Notes under the pieces: generated by a model
Told to the model about the DNA's origin: nothing
Database searches by the model: none
Seen by the model: only the letters and a program-made list of their open reading frames with translations
Part shown: positions 43,238 to 52,223 of the stretch, in pieces
Layout: the number at the start of each line of letters is the position of its first letter
Position numbering within the stretch: the first letter of the stretch is position 1
From: Arthrobacter sp. MA-N2
Lineage (GTDB): Bacteria; Actinomycetota; Actinomycetes; Actinomycetales; Micrococcaceae
DNA: 64,000 nt
Direction of reading: 5' to 3'
Assembly: GCF_000517125.1 (NCBI RefSeq)
Contig: NZ_KI912156.1
Coordinates: 250,290-314,289, forward strand
Position numbers and translations under genes: made by a program

Positions 43238-45888
43238 CTCGCCTCCCGGGAAACGTCATCCGTACTGCCCGACGGCGGGACGTGGTGGTGCTCCAAGAGC
43301 AGCGATTGCGCTTCCAAGGGAGCCTGCGCTTCCTCGTGCGGGAACGTCGCCCCGGTGGAGAGCGGAAGCCTGATCACCATGGTCAAGCCGCCACCCGGTG
43401 TCTCCTCAGCGGTGAGGGTTCCGCCCATGGCCTCCGTGAATCCCTTGGCCACGGCGAGCCCCAAGCCAACCCCGGTGGTGGAGGGGACGTCGTTAAGCCG
43501 CTGGAATGGCTGGAACATCCTGACAACGCTTTCAGCCGGGACGCCCTGGCCGTGATCGATGATGCGCAGTTCTCCCGCCGGTTTCCCGTTCAATGTCGAA
43601 GAGCTGAAGCCGCCCGCCGCTCCCACCAGCACTACGTCGGAGTCCGGAGCATATTTGATGGCGTTCTCCACGATGTTGGCGATGACGCGTTCCAGCATCC
43701 CGGCGTCGGCGTCGATCTCCGGCATGTTCCCGGGCAGGTCAACGCGGACCCTTCCCTGCGGTACGCCATGCAGGGCTGCCGGAATCACTTCGTACCAGCG
43801 CACCGGGCGGATGAGGGCGTTCACCGAGTCCGAGGTAATGCGGGACATGTCCAGAAGGTTCCCCACCAGGACATCGAGCCGGTCCGAGCATTCCTCGATG
43901 GTCGCCAGCAGTTCCTGCTCTTCCTCGGGTGTGTAGTGGACGTCTCTTTGCCGCAAGCCGCCCACGGCCAACTTGATCCCAGCCAGTGGAGTCCGCAGAT
44001 CATGGGAGACCGCGCGCAGGATCGAGGTGCGCATGGTGTTGCTCTCCGCCAAGCGCATGACTTCACGGCGGCTCGCGGCCAATTGCCGCCGTTCAAGCTG
44101 TGCAGAAAGATGCGCGCCGAATGCGCTCAGCAGCCGGCGGTCACTCGCAGGCAGGATCCGGCCGGACAGGACCAGCCGGGTTCCGGCGTCGATCTGCTCG
44201 GTGTTGTCACCGCCGTCGGGCGAGAGGGGTGCGGCCTCCCCCGCTCTTGCGACGAGCCTCCAGCCGCTGACCGATGCTCCGGAAGAGTCCGCGCTCGGGC
44301 CAACGGTCCTGAACAGTGCCGCCCCGCGCACCTGGAAGACGTCCAATGCCTGCTTCAAGAGTCCTTCCACGGTGTCTTCTGCGCTCGACGCACCTCTGGT
44401 GAGGTCACCCAGGGTGGTGGCTTCGGCCCTGGCCCGGGCGGCCTCCTTGGAACGCCGTGCAGAGACGTCCACCACTGCGGCTACGGCGGCGGAAACGCCC
44501 ACGAACACCAGCAATGCCAGGATGTTCTCGGGGTCGCTGATGGTCAGGGTGCCCTCGGGGGGTATGGAGAAGAAATTCACCAACAGGCTGCTCCACAGGG
44601 CGCCCAGCAGCGCCGGCCACAATCCGCCGAGCAACGCCACGGCAACAGAGCCCGTCAACTGGACAAGGACGGCGGTCGCGATGTTGTGCGAAGGGCTCGC
44701 AGCCAGCAGAAGCTGCAGAACAATGGGAAGAACAACCGCCAGCGCAAACCCCAGGGCGACTCGAGTGCGGCCGAGGTCACGCTGCCTCGGCCGGTCGACT
44801 CCCCTGCCGCCCAAAGGATGCGACACCATGTGCACGTCGATATCATCGGAGTCCCGCACCACCCGGTTGCCGATCCCCCGGCCGGTCAGCCTCCCCACCA
44901 GCGTCCGTCGCCGGGAAATCCCGACGACGATCTGCGTCGCGTTAACGCTGCGGGCGAAGTCGAGCAACGCCTTGGCTGGATCCTCCCCTGCCACCGTGTG
45001 GTAGCTTCCGCCCAGATCCCGGACCAACAAGCGCTGGGCTTCCAAAGCCTGCGGCGATTCCGACGCCACGCCATCGGCCGCGCGGACATGCACTGCGAGC
45101 AAGTCGCCACCGTTCACTCGCTTGAGGATCCGGGCAGCGCGCCGGATGAGGACTTCCCCCTCGGGACCGCCGGTGAGGCCGATGACAATCCGTTCCCGGG
45201 CCGGCCAACTCGCCTCGATCCCCTGCTCCGAACGGTACTTGGCCAGTCCTTCGTCCACGCGGTCGGCGAGCCAGAGGAGGGCCAGCTCCCGCAATGCGGT
45301 CAGGTTGCCGAGCCGGAAATAGTTGGACAGCGCGGCGTCGATCTTGTCCGCCGAATAGATCTTCCCGTCGCCAAGGCGCTGCCGCAGCAGCTCCGGTGAG
45401 ATGTCCACAAGGTGGATCTGGTCCGCGCGCCGCACGACGTCGTCGGGCACTGTCTCCGCTTGCCGGACATCCGTGATGGCGGTGACGACGTCGCCGAGCG
45501 ATGCCAAATGCTGGACGTTGACAGTGGAGAGGACGTTGATGCCGGCGTCGAGCAGTTCCTCGACGTCCTGCCAGCGCTTCGGATTGCGGCTTCCGGGGAT
45601 ATTCGAGTGCGCATATTCGTCGACGACGGCGGTGCGCGGCTTGCGTGCCAAGACCGCGTCAACGTCCATCTCCTGGAAGCTCGTGTCCCTGTACGTGATG
45701 GTGTGCGGCGGAATGACTTCCAAGCCGTCCATCAAGGCGCGGGTGTCGCTGCGCCCATGGTCCATGGCGAACGCCACCACCACGTCTTCCCCACGTCCAC
45801 TCAGCCGGTGGGCCTCTTCAAGCATGGCGTAGGTCTTACCGACCCCCGGGGCAGCCCCCAGGAAAATGCGCAGCGTTGCCCGTGCCAT
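43234..45888 (-). CDS. kdpD: KdpD sensor histidine kinase
   Basis: An 884-aa sensor kinase. The N-terminal KdpD domain has Walker A 'GAAPGVGKT' (11-19). A Usp-like domain follows (about 230-350), then four membrane helices (about 375-480), a GAF-like region, and the kinase core with phosphorylatable H629 in 'SHDLRTPLAG' and ATP-lid motifs 'NIVENAIKY' and 'GVGLGLAVAKG'. It senses low K+ or turgor and phosphorylates KdpE. It follows kdpC by 12 bp and is coupled to kdpE. Confidence 0.96.
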   Translation of the reverse strand: MARATLRIFLGAAPGVGKTYAMLEEAHRLSGRGEDVVVAFAMDHGRSDTRALMDGLEVIPPHTITYRDTSFQEMDVDAVLARKPRTAVVDEYAHSNIPGSRNPKRWQDVEELLDAGINVLSTVNVQHLASLGDVVTAITDVRQAETVPDDVVRRADQIHLVDISPELLRQRLGDGKIYSADKIDAALSNYFRLGNLTALRELALLWLADRVDEGLAKYRSEQGIEASWPARERIVIGLTGGPEGEVLIRRAARILKRVNGGDLLAVHVRAADGVASESPQALEAQRLLVRDLGGSYHTVAGEDPAKALLDFARSVNATQIVVGISRRRTLVGRLTGRGIGNRVVRDSDDIDVHMVSHPLGGRGVDRPRQRDLGRTRVALGFALAVVLPIVLQLLLAASPSHNIATAVLVQLTGSVAVALLGGLWPALLGALWSSLLVNFFSIPPEGTLTISDPENILALLVFVGVSAAVAAVVDVSARRSKEAARARAEATTLGDLTRGASSAEDTVEGLLKQALDVFQVRGAALFRTVGPSADSSGASVSGWRLVARAGEAAPLSPDGGDNTEQIDAGTRLVLSGRILPASDRRLLSAFGAHLSAQLERRQLAASRREVMRLAESNTMRTSILRAVSHDLRTPLAGIKLAVGGLRQRDVHYTPEEEQELLATIEECSDRLDVLVGNLLDMSRITSDSVNALIRPVRWYEVIPAALHGVPQGRVRVDLPGNMPEIDADAGMLERVIANIVENAIKYAPDSDVVLVGAAGGFSSSTLNGKPAGELRIIDHGQGVPAESVVRMFQPFQRLNDVPSTTGVGLGLAVAKGFTEAMGGTLTAEETPGGGLTMVIRLPLSTGATFPHEEAQAPLEAQSLLLEHHHVPPSGSTDDVSREAR

Positions 45889-45900
45889 GTGGTCATTCTT

Positions 45901-46512
45901 TCACTTGGCCGGTGCTGCCGCGGCGACATCCAGGTTCAATTCCGTGACGTTGACCGAAGGCTGTCCCAGGAAGGCCTCAAGACCCGTGACCGTGCGTTGG
46001 TCCACCATGGCCTGCACCGTTTCAGGACTGAGTCCGTGCGCCTTGGCCACCCTGGGCACTTGGAGCCGGGCGTAAGCCACTGAAATCTGCGGATCCAGCC
46101 CGGACCCGCTCGCTGTCACTGCGTCGGCAGGGACCTCGGACTCCTTGACCCCCTCTGCCGCAGCGACGGCAGCACGGTTGGCTTTGACGGCGTCGAGCAG
46201 CTTCGGATCGTTGGGTCCGAGGTTGCTGGCGGAGGACGCCCCCGGGTCCCACTTGGCCGCCGAGGGGCGGGCATGGAACCACAGGGGACTCTGGGTACCG
46301 GCGTCGTTCGCGGAGACTTGTGAAATCAAAGCCGATGCTGCGGGCTTTCCGGACGCGTCTTTCACGATGGAGCCGTTGGCCTGGAACGGCGCAATCGCTT
46401 GGCCGATGCCGAAAATCGCCAACGGGTAGATCAATCCGAGGACCACGGTGGCCAGGAGCAGGAACCGCAGGGCCGTTCCTGCTTGCCGAAGATAGCCGGA
46501 AAGGGTGTTCAT
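45901..46512 (-). CDS. kdpC: Potassium-transporting ATPase subunit C
   Basis: A 203-aa single-pass membrane subunit of the KdpFABC pump. One N-terminal helix ('FLLLATVVLGLIYPLAIFG') precedes a periplasmic-side domain containing 'GSGLDPQISVAYARLQVPRVA' in part, the family signature, and 'GLSPETVQAMVDQ'. The start is ATG 46512 (MNTLSGYL), directly after kdpB. It stabilises the A-B interface and raises ATP affinity. Confidence 0.95.
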   Translation of the reverse strand: MNTLSGYLRQAGTALRFLLLATVVLGLIYPLAIFGIGQAIAPFQANGSIVKDASGKPAASALISQVSANDAGTQSPLWFHARPSAAKWDPGASSASNLGPNDPKLLDAVKANRAAVAAAEGVKESEVPADAVTASGSGLDPQISVAYARLQVPRVAKAHGLSPETVQAMVDQRTVTGLEAFLGQPSVNVTELNLDVAAAAPAK

Positions 46513-46519
46513 GATGCTC

Positions 46520-48658
46520 CTAGCCAATGCCGGGGATGAGGGAAATGAGCAGATCGATGAGCTTGATCCCGATGAAAGGCGCCACGAGTCCACCGAGGCC
46601 GTAGATGGCCAGGTTCCGCGCCAAGGCCTGGTTTGCCGAGACTGCACGGTATTTGACGCCGCGCAATGCAAGCGGAACCAAGGCGATGATGATCAGGGCG
46701 TTGAAGATCACCGCGGACAGGATGGCGGAGGACGGCGAAGCCAAGCCCATGATGTTCAAGAGCCCGAGCCCGGGAAAAGTGCCCGTGAAGAGCGCCGGAA
46801 CGATCGCAAAGTACTTCGCGACGTCGTTGGCGACCGAGAAGGTGGTGAGGGCTCCGCGGGTGATGAGCAGCTGCTTGCCGATGCCCACGATGTTGATGAG
46901 CTTGGTGGGATCCGAATCCAGGTCCACCATGTTGGCAGCTTCCTTGGCTGCCGGCGTACCGGAGTTCATGGCGACGCCCACATCCGCCGCGGCGAGCGCG
47001 GGGGCATCGTTGGTGCCGTCACCGGTCATAGCCACGAGCCGGCCCTGGGCCTGCTCGTCCTTGATGACGGCCAGCTTGTCTTCGGGAGTGGCCTCGGCGA
47101 CGAAATCGTCAACCCCGGATTCGGCGGCGATGGCCTTGGCCGTGATCGGGTTGTCACCGGTGATCATCACCGTCCGGATGCCCATCCGCCGCAGTTCGGC
47201 GAAGCGGGCGTGCATGCCCGGCTTGACCACATCGGCCAGGTGGATGGTGCCCAAGACCCGGGCTCCGCCGTCGTTCGCGACTCCGGCGACCAAGAGCGGA
47301 GTGCCGCCCTGCGCAGAGATTTCCTGCACCTTGTGGTCCACTTCGGCAGGCGTCTGCCCGCCGAAGTCGGCGACGAACTTGGCGACGGCGGTCGCGGCGC
47401 CCTTGCGGATTTTCCGCCCGTCGAGGTCCAGACCGCTCATGCGCGTGCTGGCGCTGAATTCGACCACCTCGAAATCTACCGAGCTCGTCAGGAGCGCAAG
47501 CAGGTCCGGGCCGCTGACGCCCTTCTCCGCCGCGAGCTCCACGATCGAGCGTCCCTCCGGCGTCTCGTCGGCCAGGCTGGAAAGCCGGGCCGCTTCGATG
47601 AGTTCCGTCCGCTCGACGTCGTGGGCAGGGAAGAAGTTGACCGCGCGCCGATTGCCGTACGTAATGGTGCCGGTCTTGTCGAGCAGAAGCGTGGTGATGT
47701 CTCCGGCAGTCTCCACGGCGCGGCCGGACGTGGCCAAGACGTTGTGCTGCACCAATCGGTCCATGCCCGCGATGCCAATGGCCGGCACCAGCGCTCCGAT
47801 GGTGGTGGGGATCAGGCAGACCAGCAACGCCACCAGGACAATGGGCGACGGCGTCGCCCCGGGCAGGGAAGCGAACGGGGCCAGGCTCATGGTGACCGCC
47901 AAAAACACGATGGTCAGGGAGACAAGGAGGACGTGGAGCGCGATCTCGTTGGGCGTCTTCTGCCGGACGGCCCCTTCCACGAGCTTGATCATCCGGTCAA
48001 TGAACGTCTCGCCGGCCTCGGCGGTGATCCGAATGGCGATCCGGTCGGAGAGGACCTTGGTGCCCCCGGTCACCGAGGAGCGGTCGCCGCCGGATTCGCG
48101 GATGACGGGCGCCGACTCGCCGGTGATGGTGGATTCGTCCACGCTCGCCAGGCCCTCGATGATTTCGCCGTCGGAAGGGATGACGTCCCCGGCTTCGCAA
48201 ATGACGACGTCGTTCTTCCGCAGTTCCGTTCCCGGCACCTCGTTGGTGGTGCCGTCCTCGAGCCGAAGCCTGGCGACAACGCCCTTCCGGCTGGCCCGGA
48301 GGCTGTCTGCCTGGGCCTTGCCGCGGCCCTCGGCGATAGCTTCGGACAACGTCCCGAAGAGGACTGTCAACCAAAGCCACGCTGTCACGGCGATGCCGAA
48401 CACAGCCGGCTTGAGGATACAGATGGCCGTGCAGAGGGCCGCACCGACCAGCACGGTGAACATCACCGGAGAATGGATCATCTGGCGCGGCGCGAGCTTT
48501 CGCACAGCAACCGGCAGGGCAGACCGGAGGCTGGCAAGGTCCAGCTTGGCGGGTGCCTTGGTGTGGTGCTTGTGTTCTCCCGGGGTGCCGAGGGGATTGC
48601 CGTCCGCATAGGTCTGGGCGGCGGTGTCCTTGGCGAAGGCCGTGCCGGACTTGGTCAT
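46520..48658 (-). CDS. kdpB: Potassium-transporting ATPase ATP-binding subunit
   Basis: A 712-aa P-type ATPase subunit powering K+ uptake. The phosphorylated aspartate is D327 in 'LLLDKTGTITYGNR'. The actuator loop 'STITGESAPVIRES' and the hinge 'MTGDGTNDAPALAAADVG' are intact. The N terminus is about 30 residues longer than in E. coli and rich in Lys/His. It overlaps the kdpA stop by 4 bp (ATGA). Confidence 0.97.
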   Translation of the reverse strand: MTKSGTAFAKDTAAQTYADGNPLGTPGEHKHHTKAPAKLDLASLRSALPVAVRKLAPRQMIHSPVMFTVLVGAALCTAICILKPAVFGIAVTAWLWLTVLFGTLSEAIAEGRGKAQADSLRASRKGVVARLRLEDGTTNEVPGTELRKNDVVICEAGDVIPSDGEIIEGLASVDESTITGESAPVIRESGGDRSSVTGGTKVLSDRIAIRITAEAGETFIDRMIKLVEGAVRQKTPNEIALHVLLVSLTIVFLAVTMSLAPFASLPGATPSPIVLVALLVCLIPTTIGALVPAIGIAGMDRLVQHNVLATSGRAVETAGDITTLLLDKTGTITYGNRRAVNFFPAHDVERTELIEAARLSSLADETPEGRSIVELAAEKGVSGPDLLALLTSSVDFEVVEFSASTRMSGLDLDGRKIRKGAATAVAKFVADFGGQTPAEVDHKVQEISAQGGTPLLVAGVANDGGARVLGTIHLADVVKPGMHARFAELRRMGIRTVMITGDNPITAKAIAAESGVDDFVAEATPEDKLAVIKDEQAQGRLVAMTGDGTNDAPALAAADVGVAMNSGTPAAKEAANMVDLDSDPTKLINIVGIGKQLLITRGALTTFSVANDVAKYFAIVPALFTGTFPGLGLLNIMGLASPSSAILSAVIFNALIIIALVPLALRGVKYRAVSANQALARNLAIYGLGGLVAPFIGIKLIDLLISLIPGIG

Positions 48659-50322
48659 TTGAGGAGTCCTTCTGCGAGGGGGCCCAGGGAAAGGGCCGGG
48701 AAGTAGCTCAAGGCGGTCATGATCACCGTGACGCCGAGCAAGAGCGAACCGAAGAGCCAGCCGTGGGTCGGGACCGTGCCGGAGGAGGCCGGGATCCGCT
48801 GTTGTTTTGCCAGGGAACCTGCCAGGGCAATCACCAGCACGATGGGCAGATAGCGGCCCAGCAGCATGGCGAGGCTCATCATGGTGGACAGGTATGGGCC
48901 TGAACTGGTGATCCCGCCGAAGGCCGAGCCGTTGTTGTTCGCACCGGACGTGAAGGCATAGAGCACTTCGCTGAACTGGTGCGGTCCGGAGGCAGGTGCA
49001 TTGGCCACGGCATCCGGAAGCAGGACCGTGACACCGGCGAGCGCCAGCACCACGACGGGTGTTACGAGGATGTACATTGCCGCGAGCTTCATCTCCCGGG
49101 GCCCGATCTTCTTGCCCAGGAATTCCGGGGTGCGGCCCACCATGAGCCCGGCGATGAACACCGAAACAATCGCGAGGATCAGCAGGCCGTAGAGTCCTGA
49201 TCCCGTGCCGCCGGGGGCAACTTCACCGAGCATCATGTTCACCATGGCCACGCCGCCGGCCAGGGGCGGGAGGGAATCGTGGGCGACGTTGACCGCACCG
49301 GTGGACGTCAAAGTGGTGGCCGTGGCAAAGATCGAGCTTTGGGCGGCGCCAAGTCGCTGCTCGAAGCCCTCGCCCAAACCTCCGGCAGCCGCCGTCGCGG
49401 TTCCTTCCGCGGACGCGACGGCCCAAGCCATGAGGACAGTGGAGCTCAGCCAGAGAGTAGCCATGACGCCGACCACCGTGTACCCCTGCCGCTGGTCCCC
49501 CACCATGCGGCCGTAGGCATAGGGAAGCGCGGAAGGGATCAGCAGGATCAGGAAGACTTCGAACAGGCTGATAAAGACGTTGGGGTTCTCGAACGGGTGG
49601 GCCGAGTTCGCGTTGAAGTAACCCCCGCCGTTCGTGCCCAGGATCTTGATGGCTTCCTGGGACGCAACTGGTCCACCGGGGATCGCCTGGGTAATGCCTG
49701 CTGCCTGGTTGGTGACCTCGGTGGACCAGAAGTTCTGCACCACGCCGCCGATCACCATCACGATGGCCGCGAGGGCAGCCATCGGGAGGAGTACACGGAA
49801 CGAAGTGCGCGCCAGGTCCACCCAGAAATTCCCCAGCCTGTCCGTCCGGGTCCGTGCGATGCCGCGGATCAGGGCGACCACCACCACGATTCCGACGGCG
49901 GCAGAGAGGAAGTTCTGCACGGCCAGCAGGCACATCTGCACGAAGATGCCCATGGTGGTCTCGGGGACGTACGTCTGCCAGTTGGTGTTCGTGGCAAAAG
50001 AGATAGCCGTGTTCATGGCCGTCCAGGGATCTACGCCGGGGAGAGAGTTGTTCCCTGGCAGGACTCCTTGAAGCCGCTGGAGGAGGAAGACCACCAAGAT
50101 GGACACTGCGGAGAAGACCAGGACGCTGCGCAAGTAGACGGACCAGACCTGCTCGGTGTCTGGGTCCACCCCGGTCAGCCGATAGAACAACTTTTCTGCG
50201 CGGCTCGACTTCTTGCCCTCAAATACACCGGCGAGGTACACGCCCAGCGGCTTGTGCATTAAGACAAGCAGCATGAGCAGGACTGCCACCTGGGTGATGA
50301 AGGAGGCAACGCTGAAAACCAT
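48655..50322 (-). CDS. kdpA: Potassium-transporting ATPase K+-binding subunit
   Basis: A 555-aa channel-like subunit derived from the SKT superfamily, with ten membrane helices. It carries the K+ selectivity segments, including 'GTNGGGYFNANSAHPFENP' and 'FTSGANNNGSAFGG'. It binds K+ outside the cell and passes it to KdpB. The ATG at 50322 lies 6 bp after kdpF. Complete and of normal length. Confidence 0.97.
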   Translation of the reverse strand: MVFSVASFITQVAVLLMLLVLMHKPLGVYLAGVFEGKKSSRAEKLFYRLTGVDPDTEQVWSVYLRSVLVFSAVSILVVFLLQRLQGVLPGNNSLPGVDPWTAMNTAISFATNTNWQTYVPETTMGIFVQMCLLAVQNFLSAAVGIVVVVALIRGIARTRTDRLGNFWVDLARTSFRVLLPMAALAAIVMVIGGVVQNFWSTEVTNQAAGITQAIPGGPVASQEAIKILGTNGGGYFNANSAHPFENPNVFISLFEVFLILLIPSALPYAYGRMVGDQRQGYTVVGVMATLWLSSTVLMAWAVASAEGTATAAAGGLGEGFEQRLGAAQSSIFATATTLTSTGAVNVAHDSLPPLAGGVAMVNMMLGEVAPGGTGSGLYGLLILAIVSVFIAGLMVGRTPEFLGKKIGPREMKLAAMYILVTPVVVLALAGVTVLLPDAVANAPASGPHQFSEVLYAFTSGANNNGSAFGGITSSGPYLSTMMSLAMLLGRYLPIVLVIALAGSLAKQQRIPASSGTVPTHGWLFGSLLLGVTVIMTALSYFPALSLGPLAEGLLK

Positions 50323-50328
50323 CCGCGA

Positions 50329-50427
50329 TCACCACTTTTCCGGATGGATCAAAACGGCCAGCAGGTAGCCGAACAAGCACAGGCCTGCAATGAACAGGAC
50401 CAACCACATCACGGCGTCGGCGCTCAC
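50329..50427 (-). CDS. kdpF: KdpF small membrane subunit
   Basis: A 32-aa single-helix peptide ('MWLVLFIAGLCLFGYLL' core, ending HPEKW) placed right before kdpA, as KdpF is in other bacteria. I prefer the GTG at 50427 because its GTGA overlaps the stop of the 37-aa ORF upstream; ATG 50409 would give a 26-aa form. KdpF stabilises the pump in the membrane. Confidence 0.8.
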   Translation of the reverse strand: MSADAVMWLVLFIAGLCLFGYLLAVLIHPEKW

Positions 50428-50537
50428 TGCCCGTTCACCGGCCCGTCGCGATCCACGATCTTCCCCAAAAGGTGGGCTATCCACATCACGATCCCCATGG
50501 ACACCACGAAGATCCCCACAACAGCCACGTCGGCCAT
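50424..50537 (-). CDS. 37-aa membrane ORF upstream of kdpF
   Basis: ATG at 50537 with AAAGGAC 8 bp upstream opens a 37-codon frame: a hydrophobic helix (MADVAVVGIFVVSMGIVMW, then IAHLLG) followed by a charged tail KIVDRDGPVNGQ. Its TGA overlaps the kdpF GTG by 4 bases (GTGA), the pattern of coupled genes. It is the first cistron of the kdp operon. It is not KdpF, which follows. It may be an extra small subunit or regulator of the pump. Confidence 0.65.
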   Translation of the reverse strand: MADVAVVGIFVVSMGIVMWIAHLLGKIVDRDGPVNGQ

Positions 50538-50625
50538 TGGAACGTCCTTTCATCTGCGCCCCGTTTGTGGGGCTGATGCCAGTCAACTCCGTGTCGAGCG
50601 ACGAAAAGGCGTTCCTAACGGTTCC

Positions 50626-50663
50626 TTAATGCGGTCCCGGCTTATCTTGACGCGGTCTTAATG
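50626..50663. promoter_or_regulatory. Direct repeats upstream of the kdp operon
   Basis: Two copies of CTTAATGC(C)GG (TTAATG at 50626-50631 and 50658-50663) are spaced 32 bp apart, about three helical turns, 89-126 bp upstream of the first kdp start. Tandem direct repeats in this position suit an OmpR-family regulator such as KdpE. The motif is short and the assignment is inference. Confidence 0.35.
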
Positions 50664-50823
50664 CCGGCCCAACTATCCGGCAGCCGAACACGATCCTCCA
50701 TCAGATATACGGCCACAATCCCAAACGCCCGCTCACAAACGCTCGCAAAGAGGTAATCGCGCGTCGTACGAATCCCGACGGCGGCGGGGTCCGCACCCTT
50801 GACAGAGCCCCCGCGAGGCGTGA

Positions 50824-52056
50824 ATGATACGAGCCTCACCAGCTTCGTCCCTTCCGGTGGACAATCGCCAAGTTGGTGTCCGGACTTGTCGAAAGAGCGC
50901 AGTGACAGTCATCGTGTGGGCGTGTTTTTCGGTCGGAATGGCGGGGTTGCTCCTGACCTGGATGAGCGTGATTGGAACGCTCATAGTGCCGCGCTCGCTG
51001 CGCAGCTCGCTGTCACGGGTGACCGCTTTGGCCACGATGCGGGTATTTCTTGCCATCACAAAACCCGTGGCGTCCTACGAGGTACGCGATCGGATCCTTG
51101 CCTGGCAATCGCCGATGTCGCTCTTCGTCCGCCTGATCGTTTGGGTCATCCTGTTTTATGCGTCGTTCAGCCTCCTCCTGCTTCCCTTCGTCGACGGCGA
51201 CATGTGGCAAGCCGCAAGCGAAGCCGGCTCCGCGATGTTCACCCTCGGCTACGCGGCCCCGTCGAACATCGGCAACACGGTGTTGGTCTACGCGGCCGCA
51301 TACACCGGATTGATAGTCATCGCTTTGCAGATCGGATATCTACCGACGCTTTACGCAGCTTTCAACAGGCGTGAAGCGGAAGTCACGCTTCTGGTATCGA
51401 GGGCAGGATCACCTGCATGGGGACCGGAGCTTCTGGTGCGCACCCGGTTCGGCATGGCCGCTCAAACAAGCACCAGTGAGCTCAGCGAGCTCTACCGCAC
51501 GTGGGAGCGATGGGCCGCTGACGTTGCCGAGTCGCATAGCGCCTACATCACGCTGGTGTGGTTTCGTTCGCCTGCACCGCTATCGAACTGGCTCAACTCC
51601 CTCCTCAGCGTGATGGACGCGGCCGCGTTGCAGCTTTCCCTGAGCCCGGAGTCGGCGCCGAGCACTCGGGCACGGCTGGTCCTTCGAATGGGGTTCACAT
51701 GCCTGAACCAAGTGGCGCGTGCCATCCGTATCCCGGTGGACGACGATCCTGATCCCGATTCCGAACTCGACGTGAAGTTCGAGGACTTCCAATCAGCAGT
51801 GGAACTCCTGCGAACCGTCGACTACCCGATAGAAGTGAGCGCGGAACAAGCGTGGCCCCATTTCAGGGGCTGGCGCGTCAACTACGAAAAAGTCGCCTAC
51901 GCAATCGCCTACGCAATCGACGCCCCGCCCTCAATGTGGAGCGGCCCACGACGCTTCGCGTCCGAACCGATCATGCCGCACCGGCCGAAGAACCGTACCG
52001 CCAAGGAGGTCAAGCCGGACGATCCGCAAATGATTGCTCGCCGGAAGAACGGGTGA
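50824..52056 (+). CDS. Channel-like membrane protein with TLGYA pore-loop motif
   Basis: A 410-aa protein. Hydrophobic helices lie at about 29-53, 104-122 and 154-176. Between the last two, a short helix leads to 'SAMFTLGYAAPSN', with T-L-G-Y-A (140-144) where K+ channels have T-V-G-Y-G. This outer helix-pore-inner helix order is that of two-TM potassium channels (Ion_trans_2). The 230-residue C-terminal part is soluble and unfamiliar. It diverges from the kdp K+ uptake operon. The start is ATG 50824 (GCGAGG site) or GTG 50902, just before the first helix. Channel function is inference; the last filter Gly is Ala. Confidence 0.7.
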   Translation: MIRASPASSLPVDNRQVGVRTCRKSAVTVIVWACFSVGMAGLLLTWMSVIGTLIVPRSLRSSLSRVTALATMRVFLAITKPVASYEVRDRILAWQSPMSLFVRLIVWVILFYASFSLLLLPFVDGDMWQAASEAGSAMFTLGYAAPSNIGNTVLVYAAAYTGLIVIALQIGYLPTLYAAFNRREAEVTLLVSRAGSPAWGPELLVRTRFGMAAQTSTSELSELYRTWERWAADVAESHSAYITLVWFRSPAPLSNWLNSLLSVMDAAALQLSLSPESAPSTRARLVLRMGFTCLNQVARAIRIPVDDDPDPDSELDVKFEDFQSAVELLRTVDYPIEVSAEQAWPHFRGWRVNYEKVAYAIAYAIDAPPSMWSGPRRFASEPIMPHRPKNRTAKEVKPDDPQMIARRKNG

Positions 52057-52099
52057 TTCGGGGTGCGTTCCGGACCCCGGCACACACCTGGCGACGCGG

Positions 52100-52190
52100 A
52101 AATGGCCAGCCGACACGGAAAAGCTCTGACGACCCCCGAAACCGGCGGCGCCAGACAATTACCGTGTCGCCAGGCACTTACCGTGTCGCC
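52100..52190. repeat. Dispersed intergenic repeat, copy B
   Basis: This is the counterpart of 39986-40077. It shares the segments AAATGGCC, CCGACACGGAAAAG, ACGACCCCCGAA and GCGGCGCCAGACAATTACC, and an extra GTGTCGCC unit is repeated at the right end (CTTACCGTGTCGCC). CGACACGG and CCGTGTCG can pair. It lies 43 bp after the channel-like gene, in a convergent junction. Confidence 0.75.
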
Positions 52191-52223
52191 CGAACCAACC
52201 CCGAACCAACGGAGAGCCGCGTT

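Noticed and set aside
43282..45399. 705-codon open frame opposite kdpD
   Set aside because: Antisense shadow of a clear kinase gene. High GC keeps the frame open; the translation is Arg/Gly/His-rich and has no ribosome site.
46505..48706. 733-codon open frame opposite kdpB
   Set aside because: Low-complexity shadow of kdpB, as above.
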